Part shown: one piece after another, positions 8,704-17,375 of the stretch
How the letters are laid out: each line of letters begins with the position of its first letter
Numbering within the stretch: position 1 is the stretch's first letter
Source of the DNA: an uncultured Ruminococcus sp.
GTDB lineage: Bacteria > Bacillota > Clostridia > Oscillospirales > Ruminococcaceae
Reading direction: 5' to 3'
Assembly: GCA_902776945.1 (NCBI GenBank)
Contig: CACYSH010000013.1
Location: forward strand, 1-43,991
DNA: 43,991 nt
The notes under the pieces: generated by a model
The model's input: the letters and a program-made list of their open reading frames with translations, nothing else
What the model was told of the DNA's origin: nothing
The model's database searches: none
Program-made: the position numbers and the translations under genes

Positions 8704-10584
8704 ATGAGCAAGATAATCGGTATTGATTTAGGTACGACCAATTCGTGCGTAGCCGTTGTAGAAGGCGGCGAGGCAGTAGTTATCCCCAACAGCGAGGGCG
8801 CAAGAACTACTCCGTCCGTTGTCGGCGTTTCCAAGACGGGCGACAGACTGGTAGGACAGGTAGCAAAGCGTCAGGCTGTTACTAACTTCAAGGATACAGT
8901 TATTTCCATAAAGAGAAAAATGGGTTCGGATTACAAGGCGCAGATGGGCGGCAAGGAATATACCCCGCAGGAGATCAGCGCTATGATTCTCCAGAAGCTC
9001 AAGACCGACGCTGAGGCTTATCTCGGCGAGAAGGTAACTGAAGCTGTTATCACCGTTCCCGCTTACTTCACCGACGCTCAGAGACAGGCTACAAAGGACG
9101 CAGGACAGATCGCGGGTCTTACCGTTAAGAGAATAATCAACGAGCCGACCGCGGCTGCTCTTTCCTACGGTATCGACAAGGAAGAAGATCAGAAGATCAT
9201 GGTTTACGACTTAGGCGGCGGTACCTTCGATGTATCTATCATCGAAATGGGCGACGGTGTTACCGAGGTTCTTGCTACCGCAGGTAACAACCACTTGGGC
9301 GGCGACGACTTTGACCAGAGAATAATCGACTGGATGGTAGAAAAGTTCAAGGCGCAGGAGGGCATCGACCTCACCAAAGACCCGATGGCTATGCAGAGAC
9401 TTAAGACCGAAGCCGAAATGAGAAAGATCGAGCTTTCGTCTACTGCCTCCACCACTATCAGCCTGCCTTACATCAGCGTATCGGCAGACGGTCCTAAGCA
9501 CTTAGAGCTTACCCTTACTCAGGCAGAGTTCAACAAGATGACCGCCGACCTCGTTGAAAAGACTATGGGACCTGTTCGTCAGGCGCTTTCCGATTCGGGT
9601 CTTTCTATCGGCGAGATAAACAAAGTCCTCATGGTAGGCGGTTCTTCGAGGATCCCCGCCGTTCAGGAGGCTGTTAAGAGCCTTATCGGCAAGGAGCCTT
9701 TCAAGGGCATCAACCCCGACGAGTGCGTTGCTCTCGGTGCGGCTTATCAGGGCGGTATCTTAGGCGGCGATGTTGAAAACGGTCTGCTGCTGCTCGACGT
9801 TACCCCGCTTTCGCTCTCTATCGAGACTGCTGGCGGCATCGCTACCAAGATGATCGAGAGAAACACCACCATTCCTACCAAGAAGACACAGACCTTCTCC
9901 ACCTACGCGGATAATCAGACCGCTGTTGACATAAACGTTCTCCAGGGCGAAAGAGAGTTTGCAAGAGACAACAAGCAGCTCGGTATGTTCCGTCTTGACG
10001 GCATCGCTCCCGCCCCGCGTGGAATCCCCCAGATCGAGGTAACGTTCGACATCGACGCTAACGGTATCGTACACGTTTCCGCTAAGGACTTAGGCACCGG
10101 CAAGGAGCAGAACATCACCATTACTTCCTCCACCAATATGTCCAAGGACGACATTGACAAGGCTGTTAAGGAAGCCGAAGCATACGCCGCCGAGGACAAG
10201 AAGAAGAAGGAAGAGGTTGACGAGAGAAACGCTGCCGATCAGCTGGCGTTCCAGTGCGAAAAGGCGCTTAACGACTTTGGCGAAAAGGTAAATCCCACCG
10301 ACAAGAGCGAGGTAGAAGCCCGCATTGCCGATGTTAAGGAAGCGCTCAAGGGTACCGACATCGACAAGATCAAGGCGGCTCACGAGGCTCTCCAGAAGTC
10401 CTTCGAGAAGGTAGCTACTGCGGTATATCAGCAGGCGGCACAGGCTCAGGGCGGTCAGCCCGGCGGCTTTGACCCGAACAACATGGGCAACATGGGCGGT
10501 TTCGGCGGTCAGGGCTTCGGAGGCCAGGGCGATGGCGGAAATGGCGGCAATGACGACGTTATCGACGCGAGCTTCACAGACTGA
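8704..10584 (+). CDS. dnaK: Molecular chaperone DnaK (Hsp70)
   Basis: 626 residues after AAAGGAG. The ATPase domain shows [14 protein letters not shown] (residues 4-17), [32 protein letters not shown] and [11 protein letters not shown]; the substrate domain follows from about residue 360, then a helical lid and a Gly/Asn/Gln-rich tail ending [10 protein letters not shown]. The N-lobe lacks the extra loop found in proteobacterial DnaK, which is the Gram-positive form. Works with DnaJ and GrpE in refolding of proteins in the cytoplasm. Third gene of the CIRCE-controlled operon. Confidence 0.98.
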   Translation: MSKIIGIDLGTTNSCVAVVEGGEAVVIPNSEGARTTPSVVGVSKTGDRLVGQVAKRQAVTNFKDTVISIKRKMGSDYKAQMGGKEYTPQEISAMILQKLKTDAEAYLGEKVTEAVITVPAYFTDAQRQATKDAGQIAGLTVKRIINEPTAAALSYGIDKEEDQKIMVYDLGGGTFDVSIIEMGDGVTEVLATAGNNHLGGDDFDQRIIDWMVEKFKAQEGIDLTKDPMAMQRLKTEAEMRKIELSSTASTTISLPYISVSADGPKHLELTLTQAEFNKMTADLVEKTMGPVRQALSDSGLSIGEINKVLMVGGSSRIPAVQEAVKSLIGKEPFKGINPDECVALGAAYQGGILGGDVENGLLLLDVTPLSLSIETAGGIATKMIERNTTIPTKKTQTFSTYADNQTAVDINVLQGEREFARDNKQLGMFRLDGIAPAPRGIPQIEVTFDIDANGIVHVSAKDLGTGKEQNITITSSTNMSKDDIDKAVKEAEAYAAEDKKKKEEVDERNAADQLAFQCEKALNDFGEKVNPTDKSEVEARIADVKEALKGTDIDKIKAAHEALQKSFEKVATAVYQQAAQAQGGQPGGFDPNNMGNMGGFGGQGFGGQGDGGNGGNDDVIDASFTD

Positions 10585-10608
10585 TAAGTAATAATAGTTT
10601 CACTGGCG

Positions 10609-10635
10609 GGACGGCGGCGGCAAAGCTGCCGTCCT
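10609..10635 (+). other. Hairpin between dnaK and dnaJ
   Basis: GGACGGCGGC and GCTGCCGTCC form a ten-pair stem with one mismatch and a short loop. It is followed by TTATGG rather than a T-run, so it is more likely an mRNA processing or stability element, or a weak attenuator, than a full terminator. Confidence 0.45.
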
Positions 10636-10709
10636 TATGGTGATTAATTCGCCGGCTGCGGGGAAGATTTTTTGAGATCCCGATAAGGCATACATGGAGG
10701 GAAAAGAAT

Positions 10710-11864
10710 ATGGCGGACAAGAGAGATTACTACGAGGTTCTCGGCGTTAGCAAAAGCGCCAGCGAGGACGATATAAAGAAAGCATTCCGCAAGCAGGCGA
10801 GACTGTATCACCCCGACCTGCACCCCGATGACAAGGAAGCGGAAGCAAAATTCAAGGAAATCAACGAGGCATACGAGGTTCTTTCCGACCCGGGCAAGAA
10901 ACAGAAGTACGACCAGTTCGGCTTCGCGGGCGTTGACCCGAACTACGGCGCGGGTACGGGCGGCTTCGGCGGTTTCAGCGGATTCACGGGCGGCTTCGGC
11001 GGCGGCGTGGACGATATACTTAACGCTTTCTTCGGCGGCGGTACGACAAGGCGGGCAAATCCCAACGCCCCGCGCCGCGGCGAGGACGTAGAAATGAGCA
11101 TAACCCTCGACTTCATGGACGCTTGCAAGGGCTGTCAGCAGACATTAAAGATCCCGAGAACCGAGAACTGCCCCGACTGTGGCGGCACGGGGGCCGCAAA
11201 GGGCAGCACCAAGCACACCTGCCCCGACTGTAAGGGTACGGGTACCATAAGAGTTACCCAGAACTCGCCGTTCTTCGGGCAGGTTACGCAGACTATCCGC
11301 TGTCCGAAATGCGGCGGCACGGGTCAGAAGATCGACACTCCCTGCCCCACCTGCTCGGGTCGCGGAAGAGTTAAAAAGACCCTCACCAAGACGATCAACA
11401 TTCCGGCGGGCGTTTACGACGGCGCACAGATGAGCGTGCGCGGCGAGGGCTGTCAGGGCATCAACGGAGGTCCTGCGGGCGATCTTTACCTGAATGTACA
11501 CGTAAAGCCCGACCCCGTTTTTGAGCGCAGGAACACCTTTGACATCTGGACAGACCTGCCGCTCACCTTCGCGCAGGCGGCTTTAGGCGACGAGGTAAGC
11601 GTTCCGACGATACACGGTCCCGTACATTTCCCCATTCCCGAAGGCACTCAGCCCGGAACGGAGTTCAGGCTGCGCGGCAAGGGCGTAAAGCGCGGCAGCC
11701 GCGACGAATACGGCGACCACTATTTCAAGGTGACAGTCGAGGTTCCCCGCGGACTTAACAAAAATCAGAAGGAGCTGCTGAAAAAGTTCGAGGATTCGCT
11801 TGAAGCCAAGAATTACAAAAAGCGCGAGAGCTTCTTCGACAAGATCAAGGACAAGCTGAAATAA
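10710..11864 (+). CDS. dnaJ: Chaperone protein DnaJ (Hsp40, type I)
   Basis: 384 residues. J domain at residues 5-70 with the HPD motif (LYHPDLHPD), a Gly/Phe-rich stretch at about 75-115, then four zinc-binding CxxCxGxG repeats ([32 protein letters not shown]) and the C-terminal substrate-binding domains. Stimulates the DnaK ATPase and delivers clients. Last gene of the heat-shock operon; a terminator follows immediately. Confidence 0.98.
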   Translation: MADKRDYYEVLGVSKSASEDDIKKAFRKQARLYHPDLHPDDKEAEAKFKEINEAYEVLSDPGKKQKYDQFGFAGVDPNYGAGTGGFGGFSGFTGGFGGGVDDILNAFFGGGTTRRANPNAPRRGEDVEMSITLDFMDACKGCQQTLKIPRTENCPDCGGTGAAKGSTKHTCPDCKGTGTIRVTQNSPFFGQVTQTIRCPKCGGTGQKIDTPCPTCSGRGRVKKTLTKTINIPAGVYDGAQMSVRGEGCQGINGGPAGDLYLNVHVKPDPVFERRNTFDIWTDLPLTFAQAALGDEVSVPTIHGPVHFPIPEGTQPGTEFRLRGKGVKRGSRDEYGDHYFKVTVEVPRGLNKNQKELLKKFEDSLEAKNYKKRESFFDKIKDKLK

Positions 11865-11869
11865 ATAGC

Positions 11870-11907
11870 AAAGGGCTGTTCCCACAAGAAATGGGAGCAG
11901 CCCTTTT
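11870..11907 (+). terminator. Terminator of the hrcA-grpE-dnaK-dnaJ operon
   Basis: AAAGGGCTG and TCCCA pair with TGGGA and CAGCCCTTTT across a small loop, a few bases after the dnaJ stop. Confidence 0.9.
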
Positions 11908-11908
11908 C

Positions 11909-12045
11909 AGTTAATAGTGAACAGTGAATAGTGAAAAGTTTTGGTATCGGCTTCGCCGATATTTTTTTGCACAACAGCAGCGCGAAGCGTCCGCAAAACC
12001 GCTCCGCAGGCGCACCTTATACTATTCACTCTTAACTTTTTTCAC
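11909..12045. repeat. Heptamer-bordered intergenic element, copy 1
   Basis: Left border is a run of the 7-bp unit AGTTAAT/AGTGAAT/AGTGAAC; right border is its inverse (ACTATTCACTCTTAAC). Between them are GGTATCGGCTTCGCCGAT and a core with GCGTCCGCA...CAGGCGCACCTTA. The core and right border recur at 13400-13480 and 35405-35475. Confidence 0.7.
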
Positions 12046-12051
12046 GGAATA

Positions 12052-12081
12052 CAAAAAAGGACGCACATTTCCGGTGCGTCC
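12052..12081 (-). terminator. Terminator of the phosphodiesterase gene
   Basis: Read on the minus strand: GGACGCAC, short loop, GTGCGTCC, then TTTTTT. It starts about 20 bases after the stop at 12101. Confidence 0.88.
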
Positions 12082-12100
12082 TGCATATAATATTATTGGT

Positions 12101-12574
12101 TCAAATATCAACGTGTCCGCAGATTATGCCCTTCGGCGTGATGTCCACAAAGGCATAACAGGGATTCTTTCCGTCACGCGGAAGCGCCGCGCTGCCGGGA
12201 TTCAGAAAATGCACTCCGTCGCGGTACTCGTAAAGGCGGGTGTGGGTATGCCCGAAAAGCACCAGCTCCGCGCCCAGCGCCTTCGCCTTTTCATAAAGCG
12301 TGTCAGTGCCGTACTTTACATTGTAGCGGTGTCCGTGCGTGAAAAGCACCTTGACCTTGCCCGCGTTGTAAAGATCGGTATCGGGAGTATAGGAATTGTC
12401 GCAGTTGCCTGAAACGTTCAATATCGTTTTCTCAGGATAGATTATCCTGAGCTTGTCTATCTCCTTTGCGCCGTCACCCAGGAAGATAAACGTATACGAG
12501 CCGGGATTGCGCTCGATGACCTCTCTTGCCGCCGCAAAGCTGCCGTGGGTGTCCGAAAAAACGATCAGACGCAT
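12101..12574 (-). CDS. YfcE/MJ0936-family metallophosphoesterase
   Basis: 157 residues. All five metal-binding motifs of calcineurin-like phosphoesterases are present: FSDTHG near the start, LGDGAKEID, VSGNCD, FTHGHRY and FGHTHT. Family members are two-metal cytoplasmic phosphodiesterases; MJ0936 and E. coli YfcE cleave bis-p-nitrophenyl phosphate, but the natural substrate is not known and cannot be deduced here. Transcribed alone, divergently from the small gene at 12689, with its own promoter and terminator. Confidence 0.92.
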   Translation of the reverse strand: MRLIVFSDTHGSFAAAREVIERNPGSYTFIFLGDGAKEIDKLRIIYPEKTILNVSGNCDNSYTPDTDLYNAGKVKVLFTHGHRYNVKYGTDTLYEKAKALGAELVLFGHTHTRLYEYRDGVHFLNPGSAALPRDGKNPCYAFVDITPKGIICGHVDI

Positions 12575-12627
12575 TGATATATACCCCCGTTCTGAAAAGA
12601 CTGCCTGTTAATTCCGCACTATTATTC

Positions 12628-12656
12628 ATTATAACACATTTTTACTCAATTGTAAA
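12628..12656 (-). promoter_or_regulatory. Promoter of the phosphodiesterase gene
   Basis: On the minus strand TTTACA (12656-12651), 17 bases, TATAAT (12633-12628). It overlaps the divergent promoter at 12641-12669. Confidence 0.7.
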
Positions 12657-12669
12657 GAATATTTATAAT
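12641..12669 (+). promoter_or_regulatory. Promoter of the small gene pair 12689-13318
   Basis: TTTACT (12641-12646), 17 bases, TATAAT (12664-12669). Back-to-back overlap with the minus-strand promoter suggests the two directions compete for RNA polymerase. Confidence 0.7.
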
Positions 12670-12688
12670 AAAAAAGGAGAAAATTTTT

Positions 12689-12964
12689 ATGACCGAAAAT
12701 TTGAACAAAAATTTAAGGGGCGAACCCTCGCCGAAGGTTTTGGAAACTTTGCTTAAAGCCGCGTCGGCGAAGCTCGGCACCGATCCCGAGACCCTGCGGC
12801 GCAGTCTGGAAAACGGCTCGCTTGAAAAAAGCATTAAAAACGCCCCTGCGGACAGCGAGGGCATGAAAAAGCTAAAGCAGGCGCTTTCCGACCCGAAAAC
12901 AGCGAGGCAGCTGATGAACGACCCCCGCGCCGCCGAAATATTAAAACGCGCAGGGGGAAAATAA
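12689..12964 (+). CDS. Small helical protein of unknown function
   Basis: 91 residues with AAAAGGAG upstream of the ATG. Soluble, predicted all-helical, basic at the C-terminus (EILKRAGGK), with short repeated patterns (LETLLKAASAKLG, MKKLKQALSDPKTARQLM). No signal peptide or membrane segment. Small proteins of this general look are common in Clostridia, but I do not recognise a named family. It is the first gene of a pair with the next one (18-base gap), so both are probably made together. Confidence 0.75.
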   Translation: MTENLNKNLRGEPSPKVLETLLKAASAKLGTDPETLRRSLENGSLEKSIKNAPADSEGMKKLKQALSDPKTARQLMNDPRAAEILKRAGGK

Positions 12965-12982
12965 ATCGGGAGGTGTTATATC

Positions 12983-13318
12983 ATGGACGATATAATGCAG
13001 GCGCTTTCGCAGGCGATGAGCGACCCCGCGACGGCGGCGCAGGTCAACGGGCTTATTTCGGCGCTTTCGGGGAGCGACCGGCAGGAGAGCGGTTCGGCAG
13101 CGGCGGCGGCACCCGCTGTACAAGACCCTGACATAAGCAAGCTGATGAGCGTAGGCACGGCGATAATGCAGAGCGGGCAGAATGACCCGAATATCGCGCT
13201 GATAATGGCGTTAAAACCGCTGCTTAAAGAAGAAACGCGGTATAAGGCTGACCGTGTGATGAAGATATTTAGGCTGTTGTCGGCGTATCCGATGTTGAAG
13301 GACAGCGGGATAATATAG
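12983..13318 (+). CDS. Small protein of unknown function
   Basis: 111 residues; GGGAGG precedes the ATG. An N-terminal helix (MDDIMQALSQAMSDP), a short Ala-rich linker at about residues 36-46, and a helical C-terminal half (LIMALKPLLKEETRYKADR, then MKIFRLLSAYPML). No membrane segment. It resembles a type of small clostridial protein with the same helix-linker-helix plan, but no function is known to me. Co-transcribed with the upstream 91-residue gene. Confidence 0.75.
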   Translation: MDDIMQALSQAMSDPATAAQVNGLISALSGSDRQESGSAAAAAPAVQDPDISKLMSVGTAIMQSGQNDPNIALIMALKPLLKEETRYKADRVMKIFRLLSAYPMLKDSGII

Positions 13319-13332
13319 AAAACGAAAAATCC

Positions 13333-13385
13333 GCAAAGCGAAGGCAAACCAAAAGTCTTAGGAAGTGGGTTTGCCCGCGCTTTGC
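13333..13385. repeat. G-rich hairpin module alone (composite-repeat fragment)
   Basis: Nested stems GCAAAGCG / CGCTTTGC and GGCAAACC / GGTTTGCC enclose AAAAGTCTTAGGAAG, the same conserved loop sequence found in the large composite repeats. May also help end the upstream gene pair. Confidence 0.6.
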
Positions 13386-13394
13386 TGTGTTGGT

Positions 13395-13480
13395 CAATTT
13401 GCGGAGCGGAGCGTCCGCAATAACGCGCCGAAGGCGCACCTTATACTATTCACTATTAACTATTCATTATTCACTTTTAT
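13395..13480. repeat. Heptamer-bordered element, partial copy 2
   Basis: Core GGAGCGTCCGCAATAACG and AAGGCGCACCTTA followed by ACTATTCACTATTAACTATTC; the left heptamer border is missing and its place is taken by the hairpin module at 13333-13385. Confidence 0.65.
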
Positions 13481-13508
13481 AAAAGAAAAAGCCGCCCGTC
13501 GGCAGCTT
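13481..13508 (-). terminator. Terminator of the O-acetylhomoserine sulfhydrylase gene
   Basis: Minus strand: AAGCTGCC, GACG loop, GGCGGCTT, then TTTTC TTTT. Located about 70 bases after the stop at 13577. Confidence 0.8.
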
Positions 13509-13576
13509 TCTCAAATGGCTTTTCATAAGATGGAGATATATATGAATGATCTATTAATGGCAAAGAAATTTTTTTA

Positions 13577-14860
13577 TCAAAGCGCTTTGAATGCGCCGTC
13601 AAGGTCGGCAATAATGTCGTCGATATGCTCGGTACCTATCGAAAGCCTTATCGTCGCGGGTGTGATGCCCTGCTCCGCAAGCTCGCTCTCGTCGCACTCG
13701 GAATGAGTCGTCGAAGCCGGGTGAATCGCCAGCGATTTAACGTCAGCAACATTAGCAAGCAGCGAGAACAGCTTCAAATTGTCTATAAACTTCTGAGCAT
13801 TCTCTGCGCCGCCCTTGATCTCAAAGGTGAAGATCGAACCGCCGCCGTTCGGGAAATACTTCTTGTAAAGCGCCTGCTGCGAGGGGTCTGCCGAAAGCGC
13901 GGGGTGATTTACCTTAGCGACCTGCGGCTGCTTAGAAAGATATTCCGCTACTTTCAGCGCGTTCTCAACATGGCGCTCAACTCTCAGCGAAAGCGTTTCA
14001 AGACCTTGCAGGAAAATGAATGCGTGTACCGGCGAAAGCGTGGCTCCCGTGTCGCGCAGCAGAATTGCGCGGATATAGGTGATGTAAGCCGCCGCGCCAA
14101 CGTCCTTGGCGAAGCTGATGCCGTGATAGCTCTTGTTCGGCTCGGTCAGCCAGGGGAACTTATCCGAAGCCGCCCAGTTGAATTTGCCGCTGTCGATGAT
14201 AACGCCGCCGATAGTCGTTCCGTGACCGCCGATGAACTTTGTCGCCGAATGAACAACGATGTCCGCGCCGTATTCGATAGGTCTTACAAGATAGGGCGTT
14301 GCAAAGGTGTTGTCAACGATGAGCGGAATGCCGTGCTTGTGAGCGATATTGGCGATAGCTTCAATGTCTACCACTTCGGAATTGGGATTGCCAAGCGTTT
14401 CGATATGGATCGCCGTTGTGTTTTCCTGAATAGCGCCCTCAACTTCGGCGAGATTGAACGGGTCAACGAACGTGGTGTCTATGCCGTACTCGGGCAGCGT
14501 GTGTTTAAGCAGATTATATGTGCCGCCGTAGATATTCTTGGCGGCTACAATGTGATTGCCCTTGTGGGCGACCGCCTGGATAGCGTAGGTAAGAGCCGCC
14601 GCGCCCGAGCCAACGCCCAGCGCCGCAAGACCGCCTTCAAGAGCCGCTATTCTCGTTTCAAAAACGCCCTGCGTGGGGTTGGTCAGTCTTCCGTAAATGT
14701 TGCCCGCATCGCGCAGACCAAAGCGGTCAGCGGCGTGCTGCGAGTTGTGGAAAACGTAAGACGAGGTAAGATATATCGGAACAGCGCGTGCGTCGGTAAC
14801 GGGGTCGGGGGTCTCCTGACCCGCGTGCAGCTGTAATGTTTCAAATTTATATTCACTCAT
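13577..14860 (-). CDS. metY: O-acetylhomoserine aminocarboxypropyltransferase (sulfhydrylase)
   Basis: 427 residues, the normal length for this branch of the Cys/Met PLP-enzyme family. Conserved features are FETLQLHAGQ at the start, YGRLTNPT, the LIVDNTFATP segment and the PLP-lysine motif SATKFIGGHGT, with the family C-terminus TIRLSIGTEHIDDI. The enzyme makes homocysteine (or methanethiol to methionine) from O-acetylhomoserine and sulfide in the cytoplasm. The ATG follows GAAAGGAAAG. Upstream lie a consensus promoter with an overlapping palindrome and a Cys-ending leader peptide, which point to control by cysteine or sulfur supply. Cystathionine gamma-synthase is the main alternative, less likely given the length and the HAGQ start. 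Confidence 0.93.
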   Translation of the reverse strand: MSEYKFETLQLHAGQETPDPVTDARAVPIYLTSSYVFHNSQHAADRFGLRDAGNIYGRLTNPTQGVFETRIAALEGGLAALGVGSGAAALTYAIQAVAHKGNHIVAAKNIYGGTYNLLKHTLPEYGIDTTFVDPFNLAEVEGAIQENTTAIHIETLGNPNSEVVDIEAIANIAHKHGIPLIVDNTFATPYLVRPIEYGADIVVHSATKFIGGHGTTIGGVIIDSGKFNWAASDKFPWLTEPNKSYHGISFAKDVGAAAYITYIRAILLRDTGATLSPVHAFIFLQGLETLSLRVERHVENALKVAEYLSKQPQVAKVNHPALSADPSQQALYKKYFPNGGGSIFTFEIKGGAENAQKFIDNLKLFSLLANVADVKSLAIHPASTTHSECDESELAEQGITPATIRLSIGTEHIDDIIADLDGAFKAL

Positions 14861-14926
14861 GGCGATCTTTCCTTTCGTATATCAAATTATCTTTATTATT
14901 TTTCTCCGTAAGCAAGTCTTTAAAAT

Positions 14927-14986
14927 TCAACAGCGGCACATTCGCCCGTGCAGGCTTTTTACCGCTGTCACCTGAACAGTTGTCAT
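14927..14986 (-). CDS. Candidate cysteine-sensing leader peptide (19 aa) upstream of metY
   Basis: Minus-strand ORF from ATG at 14986 with AAAGGAG nine bases upstream. The peptide is MTTVQVTAVKSLHGRMCRC. The last codons before the stop read TGC CGC TGT, i.e. Cys-Arg-Cys. Those codons form the 3' arm of a hairpin (ACAGCGG / CCGCTGT with an inner GCAC / GTGC). Ribosomes stalling at scarce Cys-tRNA would open this hairpin; this would fit translational or transcriptional attenuation of metY about 65 bases downstream. An overlapping 50-codon frame starting at 15002 lacks a Shine-Dalgarno sequence. The role is inferred; the ORF, RBS and hairpin are seen. Confidence 0.6.
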   Translation of the reverse strand: MTTVQVTAVKSLHGRMCRC

Positions 14987-15035
14987 AAGCCCTTGCTCCT
15001 TTCATATCGGTTTACTATGAATTGACTGTGATGTT

Positions 15036-15064
15036 AGTATATCATACTTATCCTATTTTGTCAA
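15036..15064 (-). promoter_or_regulatory. Promoter of the leader peptide-metY unit
   Basis: Minus strand TTGACA (15064-15059), 17 bases, TATACT (15041-15036). Confidence 0.85.
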
Positions 15065-15069
15065 TAGGA
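15051..15069. promoter_or_regulatory. Palindromic candidate operator over the metY -35 box
   Basis: TCCTATT, five bases, AATAGGA: perfect 7-bp arms centred on the -35 element. The position suits a repressor; an Rrf2/CymR-type sulfur regulator is one possibility (inference). Confidence 0.5.
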
Positions 15070-15166
15070 AATCTGCAAATTAGAATAAAATCGTCACATA
15101 AGCCTATTTAGCGAATGAATATTCCGAATAATATATAATAAATCAACAAAAAAGGAGGTCTGCGCC

Positions 15167-15457
15167 GTGCCTGACAACACCGATGACATGAAAACAATGC
15201 AGGAAGAAGCCGTGCGCCGTGTGCGCGAGATGCAAAAGCGTTCACAGAGCTACATCGGTCAGCCGCCGCCCCCTCCCGTGCCGGAGCAGGAGCCTCCTCC
15301 TCCGCCCGCGCCGCCGAAGCCCCCACCGCCGCTCCTTGACCTTGCGGGAATAAAGCTCGATGAGGAAAAAGCGCTTATCGGCTTGCTTATCTATGTTTTG
15401 TATAAAAACGACGCGGATATGAAGCTGCTGCTGGCGCTCGGGTATCTGCTGTTATAA
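15167..15457 (+). CDS. Small proline-rich protein with hydrophobic C-terminus
   Basis: 96 residues from a GTG start directly after AAAGGAGG. Residues 1-30 are charged and helical, residues 34-60 are a Pro-rich linker with runs of PPPPP, and the C-terminal part is hydrophobic (KALIGLLIYVLYKNDADM then KLLLALGYLLL), which could be one or two membrane-associated helices. No recognised domain. The C-terminal pattern resembles small clostridial proteins of unknown role. Single gene. Confidence 0.7.
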   Translation: MPDNTDDMKTMQEEAVRRVREMQKRSQSYIGQPPPPPVPEQEPPPPPAPPKPPPPLLDLAGIKLDEEKALIGLLIYVLYKNDADMKLLLALGYLLL

Positions 15458-15498
15458 ATCATTGTCCGTACAAATTTTTCCGGCTTGCAATGAAATTT

Positions 15499-15524
15499 GT
15501 AGGGGCGCACCTGTGTGTGCGCCC
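15499..15524 (+). repeat. GTAG-tagged REP hairpin (GGGCGCAC stem)
   Basis: GTAG followed directly by GGGCGCAC, six-base loop, GTGCGCCC. Same layout as the REP copies in and around the transposase gene but with a different, self-complementary stem. Confidence 0.6.
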
Positions 15525-15540
15525 GCGCTATTCCTCTCCG

Positions 15541-15700
15541 TTATGATATTTCCTACATTAGCGTAAGTCATTTGCGAAAATCGCTCCGCTCTTTCGCAAA
15601 TTAAAATCGGCAATTTACTTGTTTCCGTCACGGTTTGCAGATTTATTCAATTTGCTTGTTTTTGTGGGCTTTTCTTTAAATTGCCGATTTTAATTTTGAC
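15541..15700 (-). repeat. Composite intergenic repeat, partial copy (reverse)
   Basis: Contains the TTTGCGAAAATCGC...CTCTTTCGCAAA zone and the 91-bp core with arms at 15602-15616 and 15678-15692 (perfect 15 bp). The G-rich hairpin module is missing. Confidence 0.8.
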
Positions 15701-15753
15701 CGATCACCTCTGCGTATTTTTAGGCTTTTGCTGATTTGTCGGCTTTGCGTTTT

Positions 15754-15843
15754 ATGCGCCTGCGGCGCATATGGGGCGCTGCCCCATACCCCGCTTAGGG
15801 GGCGCTGCCCCCTAAGAACCCCCGCAAGGGGGCAGAGCCCCCT
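15754..15843. repeat. Cluster of perfect triloop hairpins downstream of the MATE gene
   Basis: Consecutive palindromes: ATGCGCC-TGC-GGCGCAT (15754-15770), TATGGGGC-GCT-GCCCCATA (15770-15788), TTAGGGGGC-GCT-GCCCCCTAA (15795-15815), then CCCCCGCAAGGGGG and GGGGGCAGAGCCCCC. No T-run follows on the minus strand, so they are not ordinary terminators. Confidence 0.7.
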
Positions 15844-15893
15844 TGACCCCATTTTTGCCCTTGTTTTGCGGCTTTTGTATGTTTGGATTAGCC

Positions 15894-17300
15894 CTATGCT
15901 TCCCTCGTGGTAAGATTTTTCAGCCAGCGCTCCTTTTTCAGCCAAATATGGAATACCACTATCTTGATTATATCAAGCAGCTTGATATAAAAATACATGG
16001 CAACAGGTCCGATATTCGTCAGAAAACCCAGTGCAAAAAGCATCGGCATCATTATAAAGATAGTTATGACCGAATCCGTATAAGCGCCCATCGCCGTATC
16101 GCCGCCCGCTCTGCCGACGGCTATCTGCGCATTCATGTATACCCATATCGGCATGAAAAACGACATCATTATAACCATACTGCGGCATATCTCAACAGCG
16201 CTTTCGCTGAGTTTGCCGAATACCAAAGGGATAACGAGAGTTGTGACAAAGCCGAATAACATCATTATAACCCCGAACACCGCCGACCCCGACAGCAGCC
16301 AGTTTTTCTGCTGACGCGCCTTTTCGAGCTTGCCTTCGCCCAGTGTTTTCCCGAGAATGACCCCCGTTGACGAGTAGATCCCGCCAAATGCCACAAAGAA
16401 CAGGTTGGCTATCGCAAAGCTCGAAGCCATGCCCGATACTACGTCCGCGCCGCCCCTGCCGTTATAGATAGCGGTTGTTACAGTCTCCGAAAGCACCCAT
16501 ACCATTTCGCAGAAAAGCACAAGAAAGCCTTTTTTGAGTATCTTGCGGAATAGCTTGCCGTCGAGCTTGAGTATCTCGGTGAATTTTACGGCAAACTGCG
16601 GCTTTTTGCGCACATAGATTACCATAAATATCACAAATTCAAGGGTGCGGGCGATGACGGTAGCCGCCGCTGCGCCCCTTACGCCCATTTTCGGAAAGCC
16701 CAAATTTCCGAATATCAGCAGCCAGTTGAAAAGCGTGTTCGTGGCGGTCGCCGCAATTGATACATACAGCGGCGTTTTTACTTTGCCCATGTCCCTTAGC
16801 GAGCTTGCAATGCAGAACGAAACTATCTGCGGCAGACCGAGCAGCGCCGTTATGTTGATGTATTTTACCGCCTCGTCAAGTATCGCCTCCGCTTCGGTGT
16901 TGCCGATAAGCATAAGCGAAAGCACCTGCCGCGGAAACACCGCGCAGGTAAGCAGGTACGGCACCAAAGCCGCAAGCCCCATTATGAGCTTGAACAGGAA
17001 CGTCTGTTTCATGCCGTCGGTGTCCTTAGCGCCGAAGAACTGGGTCAGGAAAATGCCGCCCGCCATACATATCGCGTTAAGGTATACCATAAATATGAAC
17101 ATCACCTGTCCCGCGACGTTTACGCCCGACATGGAGATGTCGCCAAGCCCCGACACCATGAAATTGTCGATAAGCGAGACCATGCTTTGTATAAGCTGCT
17201 GGAGCATTATCGGCACGGCAAGCGAAAGCGCTCCGCCGTAGAATTTCCGCGTTCCGAAATACTTGTTTTTTGTCAATGTTGTTGTTTCTGTCTGTTCCAT
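15894..17300 (-). CDS. MATE-family efflux transporter
   Basis: 468 residues with about twelve membrane helices arranged as two MATE halves; the N-terminal half opens with LSLAVPIMLQQLIQSMVSLIDNFMVSGLGD and each half shows the family pattern of Gly/Pro-rich helices. Such proteins export drugs or metabolites using sodium or proton gradients; the substrate is unknown. It is preceded by its own promoter (17376-17404) and lies 128 bases downstream of the glycosyltransferase gene on the same strand. A glycosyltransferase-exporter pairing might mean the transported product is a glycosylated small molecule, but this is speculation. Confidence 0.92.
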   Translation of the reverse strand: MEQTETTTLTKNKYFGTRKFYGGALSLAVPIMLQQLIQSMVSLIDNFMVSGLGDISMSGVNVAGQVMFIFMVYLNAICMAGGIFLTQFFGAKDTDGMKQTFLFKLIMGLAALVPYLLTCAVFPRQVLSLMLIGNTEAEAILDEAVKYINITALLGLPQIVSFCIASSLRDMGKVKTPLYVSIAATATNTLFNWLLIFGNLGFPKMGVRGAAAATVIARTLEFVIFMVIYVRKKPQFAVKFTEILKLDGKLFRKILKKGFLVLFCEMVWVLSETVTTAIYNGRGGADVVSGMASSFAIANLFFVAFGGIYSSTGVILGKTLGEGKLEKARQQKNWLLSGSAVFGVIMMLFGFVTTLVIPLVFGKLSESAVEICRSMVIMMSFFMPIWVYMNAQIAVGRAGGDTAMGAYTDSVITIFIMMPMLFALGFLTNIGPVAMYFYIKLLDIIKIVVFHIWLKKERWLKNLTTREA

Positions 17301-17375
17301 TTTCCTTTCCTCATACTATTTTTTGTTGTCTACTGCCGAACGTGCGTTTGTCCGGCTTCGGGTGTGCAGAAATTT

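Noticed and set aside
10609-10635. Terminator between dnaK and dnaJ
   Set aside because: Strong stem but no T-run follows, and dnaJ has no separate promoter that I can see.
13625-14836. 403-codon plus-strand ORF opposite metY
   Set aside because: Antisense shadow of a well-conserved enzyme; no RBS and no recognisable motif.
14861-15000. SAM riboswitch or T-box in the metY leader
   Set aside because: No SAM-I core helices and no T-box TGGNACCGCG-type sequence are seen; the short Cys-ending ORF with hairpin fits better.
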